A DNA stretch of 54,069 nt from an uncultured Bacteroidales bacterium (GCA_900320545.1 ONSU01000015.1:1-54069), one strand, 5' to 3'; counted from the first letter of the stretch, positions 41,716-50,598 are shown. Notes: a model not told the origin generated them from the letters alone. Numbers and translations are program-made.

Positions 41716-44541
41716 ATGCCTGAAATGTCCACCAAGTTCGTCCCGAAACACAAGGGCGACAAGAATCCCAATCCGAAACTCCTGAAATTTGTCCGTCACG
41801 TAACGGACCGGGTTCCCGGCAAGATCAAGATGACCACCGACGCCCCGGAATACTGGGGCCTCGCCTGCATCTTCGAGGATGAGATGGATCCCGTGACGCG
41901 GGAGGCCTCCCTCGACCTGCTGCTGGATATGCTGCCGAAGAATTTCTTCAAGGTCCGCGAGCACCGGAGTTATGCGCTCCTCCACGAGTGGAACGCCAAG
42001 AAGCATTACACCCCGGACGACAAGTCCTTCGACGAACTGCTGGACAAACTCTCCTACTTCGGGATGCTGGAGTATGACTACGGCGACAAATACACCAAGG
42101 ACGGCCCCGTCCCCGGCACGACCTACAACCGCGAGGACCGCATCTACTGGGTCCCGATGTTCGTGCCCGGTTCCGCCGAGTATACCAATATGAATGTCGA
42201 CCTGATGGACAGGCATCCCGAACTGGCGATGTTCTTCGAGCGGATGACCTTCCTCCCGCTGGAGAAGATCACTCCGATGGTCCCGATGGGCGGATCCGGC
42301 ATCGGAATGCACGTCATCCCGGTGGAAAAGGCCATTTCGATGGAGAATCAGTCGGTCGACATCGAACACATCTCCTACTGGCTCAAACGCTACGAGGGCC
42401 ATCTCGGCGTGGGCATCTGCTCCTGCCGCTACGGCCGCAAGAAACTTGACGAGGGCTGTGCCGACGATTACCGCGACTGGTGCATCGGCGTGGGCGACAT
42501 GGCCGACTATCTGGCCGAGACGGGCCGCGGCCACTATATCACCTACGACGAGGCGATGGCCATCCTGAAGAAGGCCGAGGATCACGGCTTCGTCCACCAG
42601 GTCACCAACATCGACGGCGAGGGCAAGATCTTCGCCATCTGCAACTGCAACGTCAAGATCTGCAACGCCCTCCGGACCTCGCAGCTCTTCAATACTCCGA
42701 ATATGTCGCGCAGCGCGTATGTCGCCAAGGTCGATCCCGCGAACTGCGTCGCCTGCGGCCGCTGCGTGGAATATTGCCCCGCCGGCGCCGTCAGGCTCGG
42801 CCAGAAACTCTGCACCTCCCACGGCGCCGTCGAGTATCCCCGTCAGGAACTTCCCGACGCCGCCAAGTGGGGCCCGCACAAGTGGACCGAGGACTACCGC
42901 GACAAGAACCGCGTAAACTGCTATCCGACAGGTACTTCTCCCTGTAAGACCGCCTGCCCGGCGCACATCGCCGTCCAGGGTTACCTGAAGAAGGCCGCGG
43001 AAGGCAAGTATCGCGAGGCGCTCGAACTCATCAAGCGCGAGAATCCGTTCCCCGCCGTCTGCGGCCGCGTCTGCAACCGCCGCTGCGAGGACGCCTGCAC
43101 CCGCGGCACCGTCGATCAGCCCATCGCCATCGACGCCGTCAAGAAATTCATCGCCGAACAGGATCTCAAGGCCGAGACCCGCTTCGTCCCCGAAGTCAAC
43201 ATCTGTTCCAACGTGCAGGAGCGCTGGGAGGAGAAGATCGCCGTCATCGGCGGCGGCCCGGCCGGCCTGAGCTGCGCGTACTACCTCGCCACGATGGGTT
43301 ACAAGCCCACCGTCTTCGAGAAGAGTGAGGAGCCGGGCGGCATGCTCCGCTACGGCATTCCTTCCTACAAGCTCGGAAAGGACGTCCTCGCGGCCGAAAT
43401 CGACGTGATGCGCGAGATCGGCGTCGAGATCCGCACCGGCGTCGAGGTCGGCAAGGATGTTACCATCCAGGGCCTTCGCGAAGAGGGCTACAAGGGCTTC
43501 TACGTGGCAATCGGCTGCCAGGGCGGACGCCTACCCGGCATCCCCGGCGAGACCCTCCCGGGCACGACGACGGCCATCGACTTCCTCCACGGAGCCAATT
43601 GCGGCAAGGTGAAAGTCAGCGGAAAGGTCGTGGTGGTCGGCGGCGGCAATGTCGCCATCGACGCGGCCCGCGTGGCGAAACGCAGCGGCGCCTCCGAGGT
43701 GACGATGCTCTCGCTCGAGACCGAAGACATTATGCCCGCCTCTCCCGAAGAGCGCCGCGAAGCCCGTGAGGACGGTGTCGTGCTCAACCCCGGCTGGGGT
43801 CCGAAGGAGGTTCTCGGCTCGGAGAAGGTCGAAGGCATCGTCTTCAAGAAATGCACCTCCGTCTTCAACGCGGAGCACAAGTTCGCTCCGACCTATGACG
43901 AGTCGGAACTCATCACCCTTGACGCCGACATGGTCATCTTCGCCATCGGCCAGACCGTCATCCTCAAGGACCTTCTGAAGGATACCAAAGTCGAGTTCTT
44001 CCGCGGTGTCTATCCCGTCGCCGACAAACTGACCTATCAGACCGCCGAAGACGACATCTTCGTCGGCGGAGACTGCTTCACCGGCCCGAAGTTCGCCATC
44101 GACGCCATCGCCGCCGGCAAGGAGGCCGCCGAATCCCTGCACCGTTTCGTGCAGCACGGCCATCTGACCATCGGCCGCAACCGCCGCGACTTCATCGAAC
44201 TCAATAAGAAGGATATCGTCCTCGAGTCCTACGACAATTCCGCCCGCCAGGTGGAAGGGACGGCCGAGGAGCGCGATCCGTTCCGCGAATATCATCAGAC
44301 CTTTACCGAGGAGCAGGTGCGAAAGGAAACGGCCCGCTGCCTGGGCTGCGGCGCCTCCGTCGTCGATCCCAACCGGTGCATCGGCTGCGGCGTCTGCACG
44401 ACCAAGTGCGGCTTCGACGCCATCCATCTGCACAGGGAGCATCCCGAGGCCAGCCATATGGTCACTTCCGAAGACAAGTTCAGCGGCATCCTGCCGTATA
44501 TGCTGAAGCGGACAGGGAAGATTCTGTTTAAAAAGAAGTAG
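41716..44541 (+). CDS. Large multi-[4Fe-4S] FAD/NAD(P) oxidoreductase (GltD-like core)
   Basis: 941 residues, no membrane helices. Residues 1 to about 330 are an uncommon N-terminal domain with Cys235, 237, 248, 256, 309, 311 and 316, and a ferredoxin site at Cys344/347/350/354. Residues about 400-490 resemble the Fer4_20 domain of glutamate synthase small subunit (SPCKTACPAH, CGRVCNRRCEDAC). FAD fold at IGGGPAG (511-517), NAD(P) fold at VVGGGNVA (640-647), then C-terminal clusters with Cys875, 878, 888, 891, 894, 898. Such cores move electrons between NAD(P)H, FAD and Fe-S carriers. Lying between hypB and hypA downstream of two reductases, it probably supplies their electrons. No true GltB partner is present. 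Confidence 0.85.
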   Translation: MPEMSTKFVPKHKGDKNPNPKLLKFVRHVTDRVPGKIKMTTDAPEYWGLACIFEDEMDPVTREASLDLLLDMLPKNFFKVREHRSYALLHEWNAKKHYTPDDKSFDELLDKLSYFGMLEYDYGDKYTKDGPVPGTTYNREDRIYWVPMFVPGSAEYTNMNVDLMDRHPELAMFFERMTFLPLEKITPMVPMGGSGIGMHVIPVEKAISMENQSVDIEHISYWLKRYEGHLGVGICSCRYGRKKLDEGCADDYRDWCIGVGDMADYLAETGRGHYITYDEAMAILKKAEDHGFVHQVTNIDGEGKIFAICNCNVKICNALRTSQLFNTPNMSRSAYVAKVDPANCVACGRCVEYCPAGAVRLGQKLCTSHGAVEYPRQELPDAAKWGPHKWTEDYRDKNRVNCYPTGTSPCKTACPAHIAVQGYLKKAAEGKYREALELIKRENPFPAVCGRVCNRRCEDACTRGTVDQPIAIDAVKKFIAEQDLKAETRFVPEVNICSNVQERWEEKIAVIGGGPAGLSCAYYLATMGYKPTVFEKSEEPGGMLRYGIPSYKLGKDVLAAEIDVMREIGVEIRTGVEVGKDVTIQGLREEGYKGFYVAIGCQGGRLPGIPGETLPGTTTAIDFLHGANCGKVKVSGKVVVVGGGNVAIDAARVAKRSGASEVTMLSLETEDIMPASPEERREAREDGVVLNPGWGPKEVLGSEKVEGIVFKKCTSVFNAEHKFAPTYDESELITLDADMVIFAIGQTVILKDLLKDTKVEFFRGVYPVADKLTYQTAEDDIFVGGDCFTGPKFAIDAIAAGKEAAESLHRFVQHGHLTIGRNRRDFIELNKKDIVLESYDNSARQVEGTAEERDPFREYHQTFTEEQVRKETARCLGCGASVVDPNRCIGCGVCTTKCGFDAIHLHREHPEASHMVTSEDKFSGILPYMLKRTGKILFKKK

Positions 44542-44550
44542 ATCCCGTTT

Positions 44551-44898
44551 ATGCACGAACTGGGAATCGTATTCTACATCATCCGCGATGTCAAAAAGGC
44601 GGCGGAGGAGAACGGCGTGTCGCATGTCTCCACCGTCGTGATGAACATCGGGGAAGTGTCCACCGTCATCCCGGAATATCTCACCGACTGCTGGCGCTGG
44701 GCCGCCGACAAGGAAGATTTGCTCCGGGACTGCGAACTCCGGTGCGATATCATTCCGGCGGTGACGCGCTGCGAGGACTGCGGCAAGGAGTACGGGACGG
44801 TCGCCCACGGCAAAGTCTGCCCGCACTGCGGGAGCGAGAACACCTTCCTGTTGCGGGGAAATGAGGTGGAAATCAAAGAAATCGTTGTTAATTCCTAA
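44551..44898 (+). CDS. hypA: Nickel metallochaperone HypA
   Basis: 115 residues. The N-terminal MHE (nickel ligands Met1, His2, Glu3) and four zinc Cys at 74, 77, 90 and 93 (CX2C...CX2C) are all present. It pairs with HypB in nickel delivery. Other Hyp proteins (C, D, E, F) and hydrogenase subunits are absent here. It follows the oxidoreductase by 9 nt and precedes the membrane protein by 20 nt. Confidence 0.93.
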   Translation: MHELGIVFYIIRDVKKAAEENGVSHVSTVVMNIGEVSTVIPEYLTDCWRWAADKEDLLRDCELRCDIIPAVTRCEDCGKEYGTVAHGKVCPHCGSENTFLLRGNEVEIKEIVVNS

Positions 44899-44918
44899 TA
44901 ACCAAATTTATTTCAATT

Positions 44919-46031
44919 ATGTTTTTTCAAGTTTATGGGGCTAACGCCCTTTCGCAGTGGGGAATGCTGCTGGTCGTCCTGGCCGGCCTGATCCTCCTGA
45001 ATGAATTCGCCCGTCGCACCAAACTCGGCGGCATCATCACGTTCCTCGCGGTTCCCGTCGCCCTGACCGCCTACTTCCTCGCCATCTGGATCGGCGTGAA
45101 GGTCGGTGCGCAGTGGGCCCTGGAGAACCAGACCCACGTCTATATGGCCGGATGGTTCCACTATGCCAAGCTCTATGCGGCGACGGCCGGGTGTATCGGC
45201 TTTATGATGATCAAGTACAAATGGGGCGTCGGCGCCAAAGAGTGGTTCAAGCCCTTCCCGTTCGTGATCGTCGGCATCAACATCCTCATCGCCTGCGTCT
45301 CCGATTTCGAGAGCGCCATCAACGGCTGGAACAAGTGGTGGCTCACCGCTGAAGGTGTCTGGCAGTACGGCGGCTGGCACAATGTGATGAACGGCGTGGC
45401 CGGTCTCATCAACATCTTCTGTATGACCGCCTGGTGGAAGGTCTATCCGTCGAAGGACAAGAAGGATATGATCTGGGCCGATATGACCTGGGTCTACATC
45501 GTCATCTACGACATCTGGAACTTCGCCTACACCTACAACTGCCTCCCGACCCACAGCTGGTACTGCGGTATCGCGCTGCTCCTTGCCCCGACCGTGGCGG
45601 CCCTCCTCTGGAACCGCGGCGGCTGGATCCAGAACCGCGCCAACACCCTCGCCATCTGGTGTATGTTCGCACAGGTGTTCCCGCTCTTCCAGGAGACCTT
45701 TATGAACGGTAAGCAGTGGTTCAGCTGGGCCACCCTTCCCGTCCTCTATCCGGAAGGCGTCGGCACCATCGAGAAACTTTATGCGACGGCTGGTTTCGTG
45801 GGAGAAAAACTGACTCCTGAAATGATCGGAACGACCGTGGATCCCTCTCAGGTGGCTGCCAATCCCACGATGATGACCGTCATCAGCGCCCTCGCCCTCG
45901 TCACCAACCTTATCGCCATCTGCTACATCATCTACGTTGCCAAGAAGCGTCACATCAATCCTTACAAGGAAGACGTCTTCGTCAACCAGAAGTACTATCA
46001 GGATGCGATGGCCCGTGCCGATCTCAGCTAG
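44919..46031 (+). CDS. Multi-pass membrane protein (DUF5692-like)
   Basis: 370 residues with about nine or ten hydrophobic segments. Sequence features include several Trp-rich turns (NGWNKWWLTAEGVWQYGGWHN, WADMTWVYIVIYDIWNF) and few charged residues in the helices. It resembles DUF5692 family proteins by memory; the function is unknown. As the last gene of the steroid-type operon it could be a transporter or a membrane redox partner. A strong terminator follows 24 nt after the stop. Confidence 0.65.
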   Translation: MFFQVYGANALSQWGMLLVVLAGLILLNEFARRTKLGGIITFLAVPVALTAYFLAIWIGVKVGAQWALENQTHVYMAGWFHYAKLYAATAGCIGFMMIKYKWGVGAKEWFKPFPFVIVGINILIACVSDFESAINGWNKWWLTAEGVWQYGGWHNVMNGVAGLINIFCMTAWWKVYPSKDKKDMIWADMTWVYIVIYDIWNFAYTYNCLPTHSWYCGIALLLAPTVAALLWNRGGWIQNRANTLAIWCMFAQVFPLFQETFMNGKQWFSWATLPVLYPEGVGTIEKLYATAGFVGEKLTPEMIGTTVDPSQVAANPTMMTVISALALVTNLIAICYIIYVAKKRHINPYKEDVFVNQKYYQDAMARADLS

Positions 46032-46055
46032 AGCCGGTTCCTGTAAGAATCCATC

Positions 46056-46088
46056 GGATGCGTCGGAATTCCGGCGCATCCTTTTTTT
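46056..46088 (+). terminator. Intrinsic terminator of the steroid-type operon
   Basis: Stem of 11 pairs: GGATGCGTCGG with CCGGCGCATCC, loop AATT, then seven T. The T-run doubles as the -33 element of the next promoter. Confidence 0.9.
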
Positions 46089-46117
46089 GGCAATTCCGCG
46101 AAGAATCGCTATTTTCG
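46086..46117 (+). promoter_or_regulatory. Promoter of the D-2-hydroxyacid dehydrogenase gene
   Basis: TTTG at 46086-46089, 20 nt, TATTTTCG at 46110-46117 (one base off TAnnTTTG). The -33 part lies in the terminator U-tract DNA. Confidence 0.6.
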
Positions 46118-46137
46118 CGTATTAATTGATGCCGCTT

Positions 46138-47073
46138 ATGAAAATCGTTTTTCTGGATGCCCTGACTCTCGGCGACACGCCGCTTACCCCGATTGACGCC
46201 CTTGGTGAATTAGTCTGTTATCCGACCTCTTCTCCGGAGGAGGCCCGCGCCCGGGTGGGGGACTGCGAGGTGCTGATCGTCAACAAGGTCCGGGTCGACA
46301 GGGCCCTGCTCGCGGCGGCGCCCTCGCTCCGGCTGGTCTGCGAAGCCGCGACCGGTGTCAACAACATCGACCTCGAGGCCTGCTCCGAGCGGGGGATTCC
46401 GGTCCGCAATGTGGCGGGTTATTCCACGGAACCGGTTGTGCAGCAGACTTTTATGCATATTCTCTCGCTGATGGGGAACGCCCCTTATTTCGATGGCGTC
46501 GTCAAGAGCGGCTCCTATTCCCGCGGGCCGGTCTTCACCGACCTGAGCCGCCCCGTCCGCGAACTGGACGGCAGGACAATCGGCATCATCGGGATGGGGA
46601 CCATCGGACAGCGGGTGGCCGCCGTCGCCCGGGCTTTCGGGATGAATGTCATCTACTATTCGACCTCCGGGACTTCACACTGCACGGATTATCCTTCCGT
46701 CTCTCTGGAGGAACTTCTGAAGAAGTCCGACGTGATTTCCATCCACGCTCCGCTGAACGGGCGGACGCGCGGCCTGATCGGAGCGGCGGAACTCGCCCGG
46801 ATGAAGCGGGATGCCATCATCGTCAATATGGGCAGGGGAGGGATCGTCGACGAAAAGGCCCTGGCCGTGGCCATCGATAAGGCGGCCATCGGCGGCGCTG
46901 CGACGGATGTCTTCGAAACGGAGCCCGTTCCGGAGAATCATCCGCTGCTGCATACCCGCCATCCCGAACTGCTCCGCTTCACTCCGCACACGGCATGGGC
47001 GAGCGTCGAAGCGCGGGGACGCCTCGTCGCACGCATCGCCGATCATATCAGGGAATTTATTTCCGCTTCGTGA
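46138..47073 (+). CDS. D-2-hydroxyacid dehydrogenase (glycerate-dehydrogenase-like)
   Basis: 311 residues from the ATG at 46138; 46129 (MPLM) is an alternative. Catalytic Arg lies in NVAGYSTEPVVQ... /NMGRGG, NAD fold is GIIGMGTIGQRV, Glu in FETEPVP and His in TPHTAW. These enzymes reduce 2-keto acids such as hydroxypyruvate, or form D-lactate-type acids. It has its own promoter. Its 3' end overlaps the convergent PAP2 gene by 17 nt. Confidence 0.9.
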   Translation: MKIVFLDALTLGDTPLTPIDALGELVCYPTSSPEEARARVGDCEVLIVNKVRVDRALLAAAPSLRLVCEAATGVNNIDLEACSERGIPVRNVAGYSTEPVVQQTFMHILSLMGNAPYFDGVVKSGSYSRGPVFTDLSRPVRELDGRTIGIIGMGTIGQRVAAVARAFGMNVIYYSTSGTSHCTDYPSVSLEELLKKSDVISIHAPLNGRTRGLIGAAELARMKRDAIIVNMGRGGIVDEKALAVAIDKAAIGGAATDVFETEPVPENHPLLHTRHPELLRFTPHTAWASVEARGRLVARIADHIREFISAS

Positions 47074-47791
47074 GTCTTTTGAATTCTTTCTTAGCCCGGG
47101 CGACCTGCTTCCGGTAGGCCGGACTGGTCTGCAACAGCGAATACGCGATGCTGGCGGCCGGACGGCTGGCGTCCACGTCGCTCCACCAGTGCGCGCCGAC
47201 GATGACGCGGCTCACTCCGTACTCCCATCCCTTGTGGTAGAGCGCGTTGGCGGCGGCGGGATTGATCTCGGACAGGATCAATGCGGCGCCCCATCCCCGG
47301 ATGGTATGTCCGGAGGGATAGGACCCCTCCCCACGGACGTCATTCTCCTCCCAGAGGTTCATCACGTGCTCGTTGAAATATTCGAAAGGACGCTGGCGCA
47401 TAAAGTGCTTTTTGGGCCGTACGCGGATCAGTTGCAGGGTCGCGACGCCGCGGGTAAGCAGCTGATAGATCTGCGGAGTGCTTTTGGGAGAAATCTCCAT
47501 CCCGAACGGTTCGCTGAAGATGACGGCCAGCGAGTCGAAATCCCAATAGGCGTCGTGCTCGGCAATCGCCGCCTGCTCGGGGTCGAGCCGCTGCTTCTTG
47601 CCCCACTCGTACCGCTGCACGTCGAGGGCGAATTCCGCGCTGCCGGGAGCGGGCGGCGCCGGAAGGCATTGCACCAGGTCGGGCATATCGTCGATCGTGA
47701 GATAGGGCTCCGGCGTCGTCTGGGCCGAGAGGCATACTCCGCACGAAAGCAGGATAGAAATGGCAAAAATCCTGTAAAGTATTTTTTTCAT
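47057..47791 (-). CDS. PAP2-family phosphatase (class A acid-phosphatase type)
   Basis: 244 residues from the ATG at 47791, with a signal peptide (YRIFAISILLSCGVCLSAQ). The phosphatase motifs are present in order: KKHFMRQRP, GSYPSGHT and SRVIVGAHWWSDVDA. It is a periplasmic soluble enzyme resembling class A non-specific acid phosphatases. No TAnnTTTG promoter is clear upstream. Confidence 0.88.
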   Translation of the reverse strand: MKKILYRIFAISILLSCGVCLSAQTTPEPYLTIDDMPDLVQCLPAPPAPGSAEFALDVQRYEWGKKQRLDPEQAAIAEHDAYWDFDSLAVIFSEPFGMEISPKSTPQIYQLLTRGVATLQLIRVRPKKHFMRQRPFEYFNEHVMNLWEENDVRGEGSYPSGHTIRGWGAALILSEINPAAANALYHKGWEYGVSRVIVGAHWWSDVDASRPAASIAYSLLQTSPAYRKQVARAKKEFKRLTKRK

Positions 47792-48043
47792 TGTGACTGT
47801 ATTTTTTGTATATGGAAATACTCTTCCATCGCTCTCATGAATACAAATAACTCGCACTCGAGTCATTTACTTAGCCAATAAAGATAATACTTTTGGCGGA
47901 AATATGAAAATTTTTTATAATCTGACATTCCCTTTTCTTGCCAGACTCTCCAGGCGGCGTGTTGGAAAAAAATTCAGGCATGCAGGCTTATCTCCAGTTG
48001 ATGAGAACGGCAATGCCAATATGCTGTCAGGCGATACACGGCG

Positions 48044-48130
48044 ATGGAACTGAAAGATCGTTTTGCGCTTATGAACGCGGCCTTTGACCAGAGCCCTTAC
48101 AAGGTAAACAAGGAACTTGAGGTTATTTGA
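48044..48130 (+). pseudogene. Possible truncated XRE/HTH remnant (28 residues)
   Basis: Starts MELKDRFALMNAAF and ends in VNKELEVI. This resembles the N-terminus of XRE-type DNA-binding proteins up to the first helix of the HTH, then stops. It lies 5 nt before the first dyad. It could be chance. Confidence 0.3.
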
Positions 48131-48135
48131 ACAAA

Positions 48136-48173
48136 TGTAAAGATTCTTTACAACATTGGAAACAATCTTTACA
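48136..48173. promoter_or_regulatory. Tandem dyad sites (probable enhancer/UAS) of the sigma-54 regulator
   Basis: TGTAAAGATTCTTTACA (48136-48152) is a perfect dyad (7-bp arms, 3-bp centre). TGGAAACAATCTTTACA (48157-48173) matches it in 14 of 17. Centres are 21 bp apart, two helical turns, and 66-87 bp upstream of the -24 element: the layout expected of an NtrC-type activator. Confidence 0.7.
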
Positions 48174-48230
48174 CAAACCATAAAACGACAATTCTCATAA
48201 ATATTTAGTAACCAGTCGTTTGCTGAATCA

Positions 48231-48244
48231 GGCACAGGGGTTGT
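48231..48244 (+). promoter_or_regulatory. Sigma-54-type promoter of the response regulator gene
   Basis: GGCACAGGGGTTGT has -24 GG and correct spacing to the -12 dinucleotide, which is GT instead of the usual GC. The first ten bases equal those of the promoter at 50599. The start would be near 48256, giving a leader of about 30 nt. Confidence 0.55.
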
Positions 48245-48286
48245 ACTTGCGCGTGCAACAGAAAATGCTTACATTCGTATTTGATT

Positions 48287-49632
48287 ATGGCTTTAAAGAA
48301 AGGGAGAATACTCGTAGTGGATGATAACGCCGGCATCCGACGGGCGTTGGAGATTTTGTTGCCGACTCATTTTGCAGAGGTGAAGACGATTCCATCACAT
48401 TGCTGTCCTCGCTGGAGCAGTTCCGGCCGGATGTGGTGCTGCTGGATATGAACTTCAACACTTCTATCAATACCGGCAACGAAGGCCTCTACTGGGCTGG
48501 AGAAATCAAGAAGATGGTGCCGGAAGTGGAGGTTGTCCTCTTCACCGCTTATGCCGATATCTCCCTGGCGGTAGAGGGGATGAAGCGCGGCGCGTTTGAT
48601 TTCATCGTGAAGCCTTGGGACAATGAGAAACTGATTGAGGTGCTGACGGCAGCGAGGGATAAAGCCAGGAAGGCGATGAAGCGGGATGGACGGAAGGCCG
48701 ATGCACCTGCGGGCGACAGTCCGATGTTCTGGGGCACCTCCAAGCCGATGGCGGCCATCCGGAAGACGCTGGAAAAGATTGCGCCCACGGACGCCACCGT
48801 GCTCATTACCGGCGAAAACGGCACCGGCAAGGATGTACTGGCGCGGGAAATACACGCCCACAGCCTCCGGAGCGGGAAGCCGATGGTAGCGGTGGATGCC
48901 GGCGCCATCACGGAAACACTGTTCGAGAGCGAACTTTTCGGCCACGTCAAGGGCGCTTTCACCGATGCTCACGCAGACCACGTGGGCAAATTCGAGCAGG
49001 CCGACGGGGGGACGCTCTTCCTCGATGAAATAGGCAATATCCCCCTGCACCTGCAGGCCAAGCTGCTGCGGGTGATTCAGAACCGGAGTGTAGTTCGTGT
49101 GGGCGGCTCCCAGGCCACTCCCGTGAACATCCGGCTGATATGCGCAACCAATATGGACTTGGAGCAACTGGTACGGGAAGGCCGGTTCCGGGAAGATTTG
49201 TACTACCGTATCAACACCGTCCATATCTCCCTGCCGGCCCTGAGGGAACGGCGCGAGGACATCGTGCCGCTGGCGCAACTGTTCCTGGAGCGCTTCGCAG
49301 AGAAATATCATCGACCATTGACGGGGATTGCTCCGGACGCGGCGGAGATGCTGACGGAGGGTCGCTGGAGCGGCAATATCCGCGAGCTGCAGAACTGCAT
49401 CGAGAAAGCGGTCATTCTTTCTGAGGGTCGCGAACTTACGGCAAAAGACATACAGCTGGAGTCGGTGGCCAAACCGGTCGGAACTACCATCAAGGCCGTG
49501 AATGAGGCCGAGGAAGAGCGGCTGGTCCGCGAGGCGATGGACCGGACGGACGGCAATATTTCAGCTGCGGCAAAGATGCTGGGTGTGAGCCGGCCCACGC
49601 TGTACGCAAAACTGAAGAAGTACGGACTATGA
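48287..49632 (+). pseudogene. Sigma-54-dependent response regulator (NtrC type) with frameshifted receiver
   Basis: The receiver starts at the ATG at 48287 (GRILVVDDNAGIRRALEILL with the acidic pair). At about 48395-48397 the frame shifts by loss of one base (VKTIPS then TLLSSLEQF), and continues in a second frame with VVLLDMNF (phospho-Asp), VLFTAYAD and KPWD. Then comes the AAA+ domain: Walker A GENGTGKD (48811-48834), GAFTDA in place of GAFTGA (48952-48969), FLDEIGN, and a Fis-type HTH at the end. Everything after the shift is intact (48400-49632). It would activate sigma-54 promoters. The shift is either a sequencing/assembly error or a real lesion. It overlaps the kinase gene in ATGA. 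Confidence 0.75.
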
Positions 49633-50477
49633 CTTTTACTGTCTGGCTGGTGGCGGTGATTGCTACTATCCGAGCACGCCAGAAGGACATCAAGAAGGTA
49701 GCATACATGATGGACGCCCTGGAGGACGGTGAACTGAACTTCCGCTTCCAGGACAAAAACAAGTTCAACCGTACCCTGAACCGCATCCGGACCATCTTTG
49801 AAAAGCAGCGGCAGGCGCACGAACAGGATTCCTGGACCAAGCTCATACGCGTGCTTACGCACGAGATTATGAATACGGTGTCGCCGATTGCTTCTTTGAG
49901 CGATGCGATGGCCAAGTCGGTCGATGAAAATGGCCATAGCGAGCTGGACATCAAGGCCGGGCTGGAAACCATCAGCGACTCATCGAAGAATCTTATCGGC
50001 TTTGTGCAGACCTACCGGCAGCTTTCCGGTGTGGCGAAGCCCGTCCGCAAGGCCCTCGATTTACTGGAGTTGATGGACAATGTCATAGGCCTGAACAGCG
50101 AGTTTGCAGCCAATTGCGGTGCCACCTGCAAGTATCGGCCGGAAGAGGATGACCTGATGATTTATGCCGATGAAGGGCAAATCTCGCAGATCCTCATCAA
50201 TCTCATTAAAAACGCCCTGCAGGCAGGTGCCAAGCACATAGACATTAGCGCGAAGATGGGCAAGGAGGATGACGTGATTATCCAGGTGGCCAATGATGGC
50301 GAGCCTATACCGCCTGCGGCCCAGGAGCAGATTTTCATTCCGTTCTATACCACCAAGAAGGAGGGGTCCGGCATCGGCCTCAGCATCTCCCGGCAGATCA
50401 TGCGCAACCACAACGGTACCATTGAACTGCTCCGGAGCAACTCCCGGCAGACCGTATTTGAGCTGCGATTCAGATAG
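49629..50477 (+). CDS. Sensor histidine kinase (short N-terminus)
   Basis: 282 residues. A single short hydrophobic segment (about 2-14) and charged linker, then RVLTHEIMNTVSPI with the phospho-His, N box NLIKNALQAG, and G boxes VANDGEP, FYTTKKEGSGIGLSISRQI. It is the partner of the sigma-54 regulator. Related kinases usually have a longer sensor part with two membrane helices, so the start may lie in lost or altered DNA. The ATG lies inside the regulator stop (ATGA). A hairpin with a T-run follows. Confidence 0.85.
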   Translation: MTFTVWLVAVIATIRARQKDIKKVAYMMDALEDGELNFRFQDKNKFNRTLNRIRTIFEKQRQAHEQDSWTKLIRVLTHEIMNTVSPIASLSDAMAKSVDENGHSELDIKAGLETISDSSKNLIGFVQTYRQLSGVAKPVRKALDLLELMDNVIGLNSEFAANCGATCKYRPEEDDLMIYADEGQISQILINLIKNALQAGAKHIDISAKMGKEDDVIIQVANDGEPIPPAAQEQIFIPFYTTKKEGSGIGLSISRQIMRNHNGTIELLRSNSRQTVFELRFR

Positions 50478-50493
50478 CCTCCATAGGAGAAAG

Positions 50494-50540
50494 TGTAAAG
50501 TGTTAAGCCCGAAAGTGTAAAGTGAAATGTAAACTTTACA
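50494..50540. promoter_or_regulatory. TGTAAAG half-sites and TGTAAACTTTACA dyad (probable UAS, also a terminator-like hairpin)
   Basis: TGTAAAG at 50494-50500 and 50516-50522 (22 bp apart) and the dyad TGTAAACTTTACA at 50528-50540, 60-105 bp before the sigma-54 promoter at 50599. AAAGTGTAAAGT (50512-50523) can also pair with ACTTTACACTTT (50533-50544), followed by T's, so it could end the kinase transcript. Confidence 0.6.
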
Positions 50541-50598
50541 CTTTTTTCTTATTCGGTCTTTTGCGGAAATGTCTACAAATCAGCACGTTATTACTTTC

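Larger units (their letters stand above)
47792..48286. other. 495-nt region with a truncated HTH-like remnant and a sigma-54 control region
   Basis: The left part (47792-48040) contains no supported gene; a 106-codon minus frame at 47915-48235 crosses the regulatory dyads and looks random. A short remnant open frame (48044-48130), paired dyads (48136-48173) and a sigma-54-type promoter (48231-48244) fill the right part. Confidence 0.6.

Noticed and set aside
41023-44898. [NiFe] hydrogenase maturation locus
   Set aside because: Only hypA and hypB are present; no hypC-F or hydrogenase subunits, and the surrounding genes are reductases.
47915-48235. 106-codon minus-strand frame before the response regulator
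   Set aside because: Crosses the regulatory dyads, has no family features, and its composition is that of random DNA.
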